This document shows, in pieces, positions 11,227 through 21,428 of a DNA stretch of 27,721 nt. Source of the stretch: Fragilariopsis cylindrus CCMP1102 (taxonomy: Eukaryota; Bacillariophyta; Bacillariophyceae; Bacillariales; Bacillariaceae); contig FMBT01000663.1 of the NCBI GenBank assembly GCA_900095095.1, positions 1 to 27,721 on the forward strand. The letters run 5' to 3'. Under the pieces are notes generated by a model. It made no database searches, had not been told where the DNA came from, and saw nothing but the letters and a program-made list of their open reading frames with translations. A program made the position numbers and the translations under genes. The first letter of the stretch is position 1, and each line of letters begins with the position of its first letter.

Positions 11227-11480
11227 CGTCTTATTAACACGCTATCACTCAAAAAACTAAATAATGCCCAAAAAATAACTACCAAATACTAGTAAAACTA
11301 TTCATTCAACTGTGTGCAACTCTATCAATAAACAATTTCTTTCAAAATTTGAAGGTTCCATCTAAACTGTTATTCTACACAGATTTCATATATAAACATC
11401 CATAAGGTTCTACCCTTTTTTAATTTTCCAAGCATCGACCTACCTTAAAAGGTGGTTGATTTATAGCGCTTTAGCGCGTA

Positions 11481-11530
11481 CTAAATTTTCACGCGATAGC
11501 GCGGGTGAATTAAGCGTTGCCCGGAGGAAG
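11481..11530 (-). repeat. Right terminal inverted repeat of the MITE
   Basis: Reverse-complement partner of 11177-11226; followed directly by TA at 11531-11532. Divergence starts just inside the paired 50 bases. Confidence 0.92.
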
Positions 11531-11807
11531 TACACTGTAGCATGGTATGAAGATTATATTCTGCACTTTTCTGTTTTGTTCTGTAAGACACGAATTCAAT
11601 CAAAAGATAGAAGATTTTCGATGACGTCAGTTTTGGCGCGCCAGATCTCTGTTGTTGTACTGAAAGGATAAAGTTATATAATCGCGGCACGACTGATATT
11701 TTAAATCTTTCACTCGACATAAGCTCACAAACAAAACATCAACCATCAACAACATCGACACAATCATCAATCAACATCGACATCGACAGGCTTTATTAGC
11801 ATAGAAA

Positions 11808-12886
11808 ATGAGTAAATTCGAGGTCAACACCAGCACCAGCACCAAAATGGATGATTCTGATGGCGTTTATGTGAACGATGATCGACCAATCAAGAACACA
11901 GAGAGATCCGATATTTTTTCGCAAGAATGTAATCAAGCAACTGCTAGTAGAAGTAGCAGCATAGACATGTATAACGTAATAACGATCAAAGATGCACTGG
12001 GTTTTGATGATACGACGGCAGAAGAAGAAACGACTAAAATGGGATCATCGTTATGTTTACTTATCGTAGTGTTGTCATATGTAGGAGAATCTACAGATCT
12101 TGTTCGTACACGATGTGTTTGTCGTGCCTTCCGACTTTGTTCGGATAAAATTGCCATTGACTTGACTAAAAAATTAATAGGAGATTCTATTGAGCCAATA
12201 GTCGGCCAATCGGCCGTAGCACTTTGCATGGAGCAGAAACAGCCAATGAAATAACAAGAATATATTTGAAGGGATGGGATGGTGTGAAGGGACGTGCCGA
12301 AGGTTTTAATGTTGGTCTACCTACACACCAACAGGAATTATGTTTTGATGGTTATGCTGATGCTGTAGCAGTCGTTCCTGCAGGTGATATGGCACCAACA
12401 TCATCCATACCGATATCACTTAAGTTCAAAAAAGGAATGGTAGAATCTACACAGTTCACATCTGAATATTGTGTCTATCTGCCGCGTAGATTTTTTCATT
12501 TGAATGTATCACCCTCAGGCTCTTTTGTTGTTTACTATCGGAACAACAACGAGAATCGCAAGGACAAAAGTGTAGAAGATATCCTACGGAGAGTCAAGAG
12601 GAGTTTAAGTGATGCAAATTGGAACATATTTCATTCGGTTACAACATGTCGAATCTATCAACATAAGTCTAACAATATTAATCACGACTTGTACCACGAA
12701 TTTTTGGAGAAATGTATGAATATCTTTTCTGATTATAAGCTTGGAGAACCGATTCCAAGTCTTCGTGCGTTCCACAAACTTGTTGGAGCTAAAAAAGAAA
12801 GTGTCCGTATGAAGGAAGAGCTAGATGCCAGACTATTACCTACTTTAAGGCATGGATGGCTATATAGAAAGTTGCATAGAAAATAA
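11808..12886 (+). CDS. F-box-like protein of unknown target, frame broken
   Basis: The first frame starts at ATG 11808 and stops at 12254. Its C-terminal part reads CLLIVVLSYVGESTDLVRTR followed by CVCRAFRLCSD, which looks like an F-box (helix, L.R.R.VCR.F). F-box proteins usually link SCF ubiquitin ligases to substrates. A second frame, open from 12194, runs to TAA 12886 and contains an ordered domain (RIYLKGWDGVKGRAEGFNVG, then FDGYADAVAVVPAGDM and CVYLPRRFFHLNVSPSG). Adding one base between 12194 and 12251, for example in the TTT at 12223-12225, makes one protein of about 359 residues (SAVALLHGAETANEITRIYL). No plausible intron does the same. The N-terminal 60 residues are Ser/Asp/Asn-rich and probably disordered. 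The domain after the F-box is not a repeat type I recognise. Confidence 0.55.
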
Positions 12887-13016
12887 AAAGGTCTAAATTT
12901 TATGAGACTGTACTGTGTGCTGGTAATTCTATGATTATGTACTTCCTTGCAGTTCTTGTTTTTGTAAAATATTTTGCTTTTTTGATCAAGAAAATCTAAC
13001 GAATAAGGTTACTAGC

Positions 13017-16000
13017 TTATGGTGCATAAAGTCCATTTCTAGCTCCAAATATGTTGTCTTTGTCAATGCTATCCTTTATCGACGTCACCACATTTTGGAA
13101 TTCTGGAGATGACCTTTCCTTTGCAAAAGACGAACGAAGCTTCCCAAGACCATGGTGGTGACTCAAAGATCCCCCCTGTTTTAGAATTTCATCACGAGCA
13201 ACTCTTTCTAGATCGGCAAAAATCGCACTAGCTCGATCAACACCCTCGAAACTCATGCATAAATAGAAGTATAAGCATGCACCTTCATGATAGAGTTGAG
13301 TGACACGACAACCAATGAATGGAACACCGGGAAGCAGAAGCGAGGTGTGTTCAGCAATAATTCGTTCTTTGGTGGCTGCAATTAATGTTTCGATTTTGGA
13401 CCATTGGACGAATGTTTCAAAAGATTCGCCTAAGATATGATACGTCATGGCGAAATCGCGAAGGTAGGCAATCATATAGGTTAACTCGTATCCCGCTTTA
13501 CCAACTCTAGGTCCAAGCATAACTCCTCCGTACATTCCTGATAGTTTTTTCACTGTTGCCACTTGTTCCCGTACTTCACGGTCGCTACCTTCATAATTAA
13601 TAGTTGCACAAACCACAGAGTCGTGATTAAAGTCCTTCGTCAGATAATATGATGCCATTGCTTTTACCAATATATCCTTAGCCTGATGGAACCACGTAGG
13701 CTCATCTGGACGCAGCGCCTGTCCCATACGAAAGTGTGCGTTATCAAGTAATCGAACGCTCGATGGAGTCATGTAACGTTCTCTAGATAGCGATCGCAGA
13801 AACTGCAAACCATCTTCAAATCTTGGGAACATAACGCTATCAAACTTCCTCACTTCTGGAAGGGGCCAGACACGAATGACTGCGCTCGTAATAATACCGA
13901 GACATCCTTCAGAGCCAAGGGCAAAAGTACGGACATCCATGCCCTCTGAGTGCCTTCCTGAGACTATATGTTGGTCACTTGATCCTTTCCAAAGAACTCC
14001 ATCAGGGCTCACTATTCTTGCTGACATGACAATATCTTCAATATTCCCATACTTGCTTCTTTTCATCCCGCTTGCTTTGGTAGCTATCCAGCCACCCAGG
14101 GTACTAAACTCGATGCTATCAGGCTCGTGCCCCATGGTGTAGCCTCTCCTATCGAGAATTTCAGTCAATTCCCGACCGGTGATACCAGCTTCCACATGCG
14201 CTAGACCATCCTCCTCGTTAAGCCACAAAATACGATTCATGCATTTCATGCTGACAGAAAGGATAGGCCGCGACTCAACATGCTTTGTCGGGCATCTTGT
14301 CGCCTCGATAACGTTAGTACCTCCACCGTACGGGATTATACACCATCCTTTTAGTCTTGCTGCGTTGACTAAGGCTACCACCTGTTGCTCAGAACACGGC
14401 CAAAGAACAGCATCAGGTATACGAATATTTTGTCCATTCCGAAGAGCAAAGACATCTTCTTGAGAGTGACCAGTGCCATGACGAGCTCTATCAAGGGTAG
14501 AAAACGATATGCGTCCTTCAACTATCTTTTCTAGATAGTTTTGGTCAGTTGTACAAATATCACTTTTCAAGTCTGAGCACCACGTTGGATGTGTTGTAGG
14601 GAACTCTTTTGATAGGTCGATTTTAACTTGTAGTGCGGACTCCATGAACGGCAGTATTTTAGACATTGGTTTCCCACACAATGCATATCTTGTCCCCTTC
14701 ATTGACACATATCGTCTTCCACGGTTGTCTATTTTTGCAATGAATCCCGAGTCGTTGAAACCCCAGAATCCAAGTTTTTCATCGCTAACACACAGATTGT
14801 CATGAGGTATGTCGAGAGGTACGGAAGACAACGGAGAGACTTGCTCATTGAGGCTAGGGAACTTCATTAAAACTGCGGCATGTAGAATTGGTAAAGGCAC
14901 GTTAATCTTTATAACTGCTTTGGATGTCTGGAAAACATGACCGATATTTGGCTCAGAGAAACCTTTGTTTTTCAGCTCCAAAATAGCTTCTTCGACTGCC
15001 TCATCAGCAGAGTGAAAGTATGCATAAAGATGATCATATAGCGGTCGAATGTCACTATCCAAAAAAATTGTTTCTTGGATGCTAGAATTACAAACTCTGT
15101 TCAACCAAACACACCATCTCCTTTGGTCTCTGCAAAATAGCGGAGCAAGGATGTGGCCGAAATGTAAAACAATCGTTAAAAGACTTGTAGAATCAGTTGG
15201 TAGCTCAGTTAAGTCTGTAATACCTGTGTCAGGCCAGAATCGACACCCTAATCTTGTCATTGCTTTTTTCATTGTTGCATCTTCGACGTCGAACAATTTT
15301 GATGCTGCCCTCATATGATATTCCGATACAAATATATTCTTTTGTTGCTTTAATTGTACATCATCCACCAATCTTTGAAAATCAGGATCGCTTTCACAGG
15401 CCAATGGAATAGGATCACTAGCTGCAATGTGAATCTTACCAATATTGATCTTCCCTCTCATAGCTTCCTTCAGCCAACAAATCATCCCAGTAACACTGAG
15501 CATTCTGCGATTGGTACCAGCCGCTTCTTCTGATAAAATGTTTTGTTCAGGGATGCCTTCATAATTTATTGTTATAGGGAGAATCACGTGACTCCCACCC
15601 GACATCATCATACTTTTGAGTAATCCTGTTTTCGGACTGACGAAACGGCGGTCTCTACTCCTTCTACCTTCGATGAAAACTTCGAAAGTTGCACCAATAT
15701 GTCGATCTTTTAATGATTCTAATTTTTTGGACAAAGTTGAGTCGATCCGACCTTTCCCTCTTTGGATATAAAATGCTCGTAGACGTCTGGCAAGCCACCC
15801 AATTATAGGAAGTTGCTCAAACTCATCAGCAGCAATTATAAATGGAAGATCCACCTGTAGCTCCGGCAATGAAAAGAAAACGTAACTCAACAAAATGAAG
15901 TCGAGAAAGGATCGATGGGTCGGTACTAATATCAAGTGGACGGGTCCGTTCTTTTCTGATCTTACTGCTAAAAGATGTTTACGAAAAGAATTAACATCTA

Positions 16001-19000
16001 CTGTAACTACTGTGGATATCATCCAGAGCAAAAAACCAACAAGCGCCGCCACTACTCTGACAAGGAAATCCCCTCTGGGTTGAGAAAAAGCCCACCAGAA
16101 GTATGACGAACCATGAGAATAATTTTTACCACCAATAGCAAAGCAAGACATCCTCTTCAGCGTCCCTGAGGTATCCAAGATTGCTCCTTGTGAACCTTTT
16201 CTTGATGAGATGAATCGATGAGCTGCAACGCCGCAGCTGAAGCTATACCGCTTTACATTGAAGCATTTTGGAGCAACCAAATCAGAGTGAAAGTGGAATT
16301 CGTTTTTGACAAAAGGGTAAAAAAGAAGGGGCAAATCAAGGAATGCCAACAGCCTGGTAAGTTGTAAACGAGGCAATCCCATATGATCGTATACAGCTAC
16401 AGCAAGTTGAAATGGCGCCCGTATGAAGACTGAGTGAAGCTTATCAAACATCTCAGTGGTTGGACTGATCCTTGGAATAAGCTGTGCAGATATGAAAAGC
16501 TGCATCATAGCATTCGATCGGCTAAAATAACCAACCATGGATCCCAGGTGCAAGTATGCCACACTGAATTCAAGCCACGAGAATGAACTATTTTGATCGG
16601 ATCCAGTGTTCCATGTAGCATTGTGTATCATTTGGAATTGATAAGCAACCGGTACCACGTCTTGTGATGAAGCTGTAGATCCAATCTCATCGCAATCAGA
16701 GTAATCATCGCTAGTAATATGGCTGATCCGTTCATAACTACCATCGGAGGAGGAACATCCATCGATGGAACTAACTTTTTGATGAGATTTATCACTAAAG
16801 GATTTTGCGAGTATGAATCGCGCCAGCACATCAACTGGAATGCATGCAGCGTGTTGCCTTCCAAGATGCCAAATATTCCACTGATGGCTAAGGTGGAGAC
16901 ACGGTCCAGCAACGATTGTAGATGGTCGATCTCCTGCCCAACCTTCAAATGGCGCCTCTATCGCAGGTCCGACGATGCAAGGACGAATGATGACAGTATC
17001 AACGTCTTCGCTTTGTGAGAGTAGGTGTTCACAAACGCTCTTGCTGAAAGAATATGTGTTGGGGAATCCTAATTCTACCATTGCTTTCCTTGCATAATAT
17101 TGAGTACCAAGCATGGATCTATAAATCTCAATCGGATCAAACGATTCGAAGTCAAAACGTTCCTCTGGCAATGGAAAATCTATTGACCCAGTTTTATCAC
17201 CATGAACAAATGCAGTACTGATATGAACAAGCTGAGCTTCTTTGTTTTTGAGTCGTCCAGTCAATGCCTGCATATTCAAAGCTGAAGTGATATTGCCCTG
17301 GGCTGCATTTGGAAGTTCTAATGTAAAGCTAACGGCTGCAGCACAGTGGAATACATGGGATATCGTAACATCTTGTACAATCTGTGCAAGATCCACAGGA
17401 GCCAAACCTGCCGACTGAACTGTGACATCACCTTCCATGACTTGAATCATTGTACTTTTTTCCTCCTCTGATAGAAACATAAACATTGGGCTATCTAACA
17501 TTTTTATAATTCTCATTTCCGCCGACAAAGCCCTTTTCTTTCGACATATAACAATTATAGTCTCGAGCGAAAGAATCTTTCGGTGAAGTAACAGATCCCT
17601 AAGCAATGCCGAGCCTACAAAGCCCGTTCCCCCCGTCAATATAACCTTCCTCCTAGATGTAATATCATTAGTATTTGAAGGAATAGATAACTTCAACGAC
17701 TGTATATTGGAAAGAGTCCCTTGTCGTTGTGTATCTGTAATATCTATTGACAAGTCGTTGTCGCATGATGGTTCACATTTGGCGTCTATCATATCACAGT
17801 TCTCAGCAAACGCAGATGACTCTTCTAAATAGAATTCAGCTGTCGTCCATCGCAACAAATATTCCGCACAAAGTCTTACTGCCACGAATGTGACGAATAA
17901 CTTAGTTGAAATCACAATGCTGTAGTAGATACCTCTCGTTATTGGCTCAAACAAAGCCCATGAACCTATACTCACCACCACTAACACTATGATTGATACC
18001 AATACCGGTGAAAATATCAACCACGATCTCTGAGTATTTATTTTTGTATCCTCAAATCTTTGTATTTTCGGAGATCTCAACGGTGGAGACTTTGATAAAA
18101 CATCTTTCAGGCGATCAATTAAATCCACTAACGTTGACTCAGATAATTGCTGGCTACAAATCGGAAGATATAGAACGGAATTCATGAGATTATCAGTATA
18201 AGGACATTGTTGTTGTTGATTTGTGGTTTCGTCTGTAAATCTGGAGATAGAACACAGCTGCGACGCGCCTGTAGCGACGTCGAAACCGCAATGTTGCATA
18301 TCCCTGCTAACTAGATCCCTCTTAGTTTCACAAAAGATTGGAAAAGCCCAGAATGTATTAATGAATCTACCCCCAGAATCTGGAAGTAGTACTTCGGGTA
18401 GCTCTTGTTGTAACATATATTCTATTCTTTTACATCGTTGTATTCGTGCTGGAACAGACGGTGCCATATGCGTTGATTGTTTTAGACGTCGATGCAAGAC
18501 AGCTAAAAGTGCACATGAGGGTTTTTACGTATCTGACGAACCAAATGACTTTGTATCCAACGATCGTCGCTTTCTTTTTTCTTCTTTGGATTATTTTCGG
18601 TGGAAGATGATAACCCAACTGTAGTGTTGGGTACGTGAAAGCCCCGAAGGGCGTACGTGACGACAGTATCAAAGCTAAGTCCACATAATTGACAAAGTTT
18701 AGAAAGTATTCCCACTCGTAGTGGCGAATCTGCGATAAAATTCAGTATAAAAGCAGTGATGACTCTATAAAAGTATTCACGATGGGTTTGTTGTTTTGTA
18801 TATAGACTTTGTTGAAGTCGTTCCAAACGTTTTGATGTATCAGAATTTCGTAGCAGTGCAATACCACCACCTAACGCCGTTGCAGTTTTAATAGTTCCGA
18901 ATGAAAAGAATCGAATATCCGCGTGGACGCTACTCCCTATATAACACGCTGGTGAAGATTCTTCGTCGGTGATGCTCGTAGATTTTAGACTATCTCCAAG

Positions 19001-20298
19001 TTCATCTGATGCTACTGTCACTTTTCCTCCACTACCTAGACCCATAAAACATTCGGCACAATCTTCCCAGAGTTCTAATTGATGATCATCTGCCACACTT
19101 CGCAATTTCTCCATAGTATCTGGATCAGCCGTTACTATGCCAAAAGGATGAACGACCATAATGGCTACAGTACTATCGGTTACCTTGGATTGTAGATCTT
19201 CTACATCGATCCACCTACTCTGGTGATTGTTTTGGTTGTTGTTACACTGGTCGTCGTCGTCGTCGTCGTCATGATTATCCTTCTTTGCCTCTGCACCAGT
19301 TGATGCTGATGGTGGGACAATATCTACTGGTACGATTCGTAGATTATGATATCTTGCAACGTGCATCATTCCCGGAACGCTAATTGGTGGTACTACTAAT
19401 ATTTCTGAATTATCGGGATACCCTTTCATGGTAAGATAAAGATCAAACAGAGACCGAACAGACAACCCCACTACAACCTTATCAGATGCAAACTTATTTT
19501 TGTCGTCTTCATTAAGAATACTGCCAGCGACATCATGACTAGTTTCTTTATGAAAAGCCTCCACCCATAAATGACCGATTTGATGTTTCAATCTATCGTA
19601 TTCTTGTTTAGATTGTTGTTGTCTTGGTGATGCTATTGTGCATTGATATAATGCAAAAGCAAGATCTCTATATGAAATATCAAGTCGACCACGCGGTACA
19701 AGAGGCCGTACTCCCATCGATTTGACAATCATATCGTAGTACGTCGAAGATGTAGTCGTTGTAGTAGTAGTATTAGGTGTAGCAGAATAATATGATCGAC
19801 GACTGACTTTTTTTCCCTCGATCTGTTTTCTATTGTTGTCATCATCCTTGTTACTGGCTTGACCCGATGTAATGTTACTGTTGTCTATATTATCATCATC
19901 TTTTCTGCAAGCTACCTTTCGTAGTAGTAGTAACAGCAATCGACAACATTCTTCTCCAAGTTTATCTTGTCGTGATGATACGATATGTATATACTCTTTC
20001 ATTGCATCTTGTCGTCGAGAAGCAAATAATGATGAACAATCTTTCCAGGCTAAAAATTTAGAACGTGCAACTGGATGAAAGATGGATGGTAAATTTGCAG
20101 CGTCATCATTGTCATCGCTGCACCACGGGCCATCATGCACAAGTTTGTATAGACCATACAGTCGTAATTTTTCTTCATCAGAAGTAGAAGTCGTAGTCGA
20201 ATCACCACCAACTAAAGCAGCACTTGACAGAATAGATCATCCAATTCCTGATCACAAAAATCGGTTAAAAATTCGTCGTAATCCTCCTGTTGAGTCAT
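13017..20298 (-). CDS. Ether-lipid megaenzyme: ACBP + DegT-type PLP domain + fatty acyl-CoA reductase + DHAP acyltransferase + alkyl-DHAP synthase
   Basis: Read from ATG 20298 with one base added near 20224 and one near 18520, this is a single protein of about 2,427 residues. Domains in order: acyl-CoA-binding protein (about 40-110; EEKLRLYGLYKLVHDGPW); fold-type-I PLP domain of the DegT/DnrJ/EryC1 family (about 275-731; WED with Asp413, Schiff-base Lys471 in SFGTIKTATALGGG); two hydrophobic segments (about 759-784 and 790-813); fatty acyl-CoA reductase (TGGTGFVG 889-896, YSFSK 1083-1087); a further hydrophobic segment (about 1412-1433); acyltransferase (HRSFLD 1462-1467, FIEGRRSR 1542-1549, nearest in style to GNPAT/DHAPAT); FAD-linked alkyl-DHAP synthase (PYGGGTN 1990-1996, HHHGLGKLR 2381-2389). 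The chain covers the committed steps of ether-lipid synthesis. No C-terminal PTS1 (ends GLYAP). Residues 602-2427 lie in one uninterrupted 5.4-kb frame; the N-terminal joins are inferred. Confidence 0.85.
18503..18527 (-). other. Frame break inside the megaenzyme PLP domain
   Basis: The upstream frame stops at TAG (18503-18505). The downstream frame opens after TAA (18525-18527). Protein similarity to a DegT-type C-terminal subdomain continues across the join (VRQIRKNP then SCALLAVLHRRL). Adding one base in the C3 or A5 run here joins them. Confidence 0.75.
20213..20240 (-). other. Frame break before the megaenzyme ACBP helix
   Basis: The frame from ATG 20298 (MTQQEDYDEFL, then DDLFCQV) stops at about 20213. 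The ACBP frame (SAALVGGDSTT, then EEKLRLYGLYKL) is open from about 20237. One extra A in the AA at 20224-20225 gives DDLFCQSAALVGG and a continuous protein. The ATG has purine at -3 (accaatga). Confidence 0.65.
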
Positions 20299-21319
20299 TG
20301 GTTTCCTATCTGATAACAGTTCTTCAGTTAGTGAACTCTACAAGTACTGTATGATGTTACTGGGCGTATCGATAGACGATGAGTGATGAGCAGCGACCGG
20401 CGACACCAAAAAGGTAACGTAGGTTATGTACTGTATGTTTAAATGATATGATGTAAATAGAATTTTAGCTCATTAAGTTCTAGTAATACTCTAGAGGCGC
20501 GAAAGATTAAATACCTACACGTAACGTGAATAAATGAAAAGGTGAGAAGGTGATATAATACAAATAGGAAACGATGGATTCGATATCGAATGGATCAAAA
20601 CTTACGGTGGGAGTAGATATTTTAAACTTTCTTATAATCTATATTAGGTTGTAGTTTTTGGTAGCTCCAGTTGTTTCACGAATAAATAAAACAGATTTGT
20701 GAGCCTTTTGGACTGTTTTCTTTTGTACAGTAGGTTATTTTGCTTTCATTCGTCGCTGGGTCTGTTCATTCTTCATATCTTCTTTTTCAAATTTTTCAAA
20801 TCTTCTCTTTCAATCTTCTCTTTCAGATTTGAAATTTTCAAAATCTTCTCATTTCAAAGGAATTTTGTCGATGGTTGAATACGTTCATTCAGAAGAAAAA
20901 TCTTGAGTCGTTTTTTCAGAAGAACATCATACAATCAAAGTCGTAAGAACAACCGCAGAATCAGAGACCTTGATTTTGGGAGGGGTGGTACTGAAATTCC
21001 CCAAATAACCAATCACTGCCCTCCCTTAAAATACCAAACTCGTATCGGTTGATGTGCATGGCTTCAAGCCACACATTTTTTTTAACGATGGCTGAGAGGT
21101 CGTAAACCTAAGAAGATCTTCGTTTTTGCGCCCCAACTTTGAACTTTGGAAATTGCATCATGAAACAAGCTTCACTGACGAGTGTGTTCCACTGAATTCA
21201 CCTACTAGTACGGTAATTCGATATCCTACTGTAGACTCTTGCTTTGTGTTGTCTACAGTATCAATCAATCGGTCACAATATTTAATTATTCTTGTCAAAA
21301 TAAAAATAAAATAGTCACC
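20299..21319. promoter_or_regulatory. Divergent intergenic region between megaenzyme and sulfate reductase genes
   Basis: About 1 kb that should hold both promoters. It includes a pyrimidine-rich block with repeated ttcaaatcttc units (about 20785-20860), and two hairpins followed by T8 (20978-21083), listed separately. No convincing coding frame is present; the open frame at 21126-21314 looks like chance. Confidence 0.5.
20978..21083 (+). ncRNA. Candidate small structured RNA: two hairpins followed by T8
   Basis: GGGAGGG at 20978-20984 can pair with CCCTCCC at 21019-21025. A second hairpin (TGTG, TGGCTT with AAGCCA, CACA; 21053-21075) is followed at once by eight T (21076-21083), which resembles an RNA polymerase III terminator. 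It matches no RNA I recognise (not tRNA, U6 or SRP). It could also be chance structure in the 5' flank of the reductase gene. Confidence 0.2.
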
Positions 21320-21428
21320 ATGAATTTTCTCTCTTTGCCATCAGCGCTATTTACAGTGCATCTCTTGCTTCGGCATTCGCCCCAGCCACAGACCTGCTGC
21401 TGTCCGAAGTAGCGTCGTCTCTGTCGCC
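21320..21428 (+). other. Bipartite plastid presequence of the sulfate reductase, split by two frame breaks
   Basis: With one base added after ATGAA the region reads as a short signal peptide, M-K-F-S-L-F-A-I-S then SAIYSASLASAFAP, the canonical diatom plastid motif with cleavage before Phe. A second added base downstream leads through ATDLAAVRSSVVSVA into MADAQF. As given, the three pieces lie in different frames, so a naive gene call would start at 21429 and miss the targeting signal. Confidence 0.72.

Larger units (their letters stand above)
11177..11530. mobile_element. Stowaway-like MITE (Tc1/mariner type), non-autonomous
   Basis: The 354-bp element has terminal inverted repeats of 50 bases (11177-11226 and 11481-11530) that differ at one position only (A at 11212 versus the complement of G at 11495). 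Each end begins CTTCCTCCGGGCAACGC and is flanked by TA (11175-11176 and 11531-11532), the target-site duplication of the Tc1/mariner superfamily. The end resembles the Stowaway MITE consensus CTCCCTCCG. The interior is AT-rich and non-coding with no transposase. Inside the repeats are short palindromes (gcgctatagcg). Near-identical ends suggest recent movement. It lies within about 210 bases of the preferred start of the SnoaL-like gene. Confidence 0.85.
11055..11807. promoter_or_regulatory. Divergent intergenic region carrying a MITE
   Basis: This separates the SnoaL-like gene (minus) from the F-box-like gene (plus), so it should hold both promoters. Most of it is the inverted-repeat element at 11177-11530. 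The remaining 275 bases before 11808 contain an A/C-rich leader with repeated atcaacatcgaca units (about 11738-11790), typical of a 5' UTR. Confidence 0.55.

Noticed and set aside
11456..11720. Open frames inside and beside the MITE as coding sequence
   Set aside because: They arise from the terminal repeat and have no protein-like composition; no transposase motif is present.
13017..18497. A separate gene starting at the Met at 18497
   Set aside because: Its first 130 residues are the C-terminal subdomain of the PLP domain whose catalytic half lies just upstream, so the real start is further 5'.
21090..21130. TPP riboswitch (CTGAGA followed by ACCTAAGAAGATC)
   Set aside because: Only the short CTGAGA and ACCT-like motifs match; the helices and the remaining conserved bases of the thi-box are absent, and the gene downstream is not thiamine-related.
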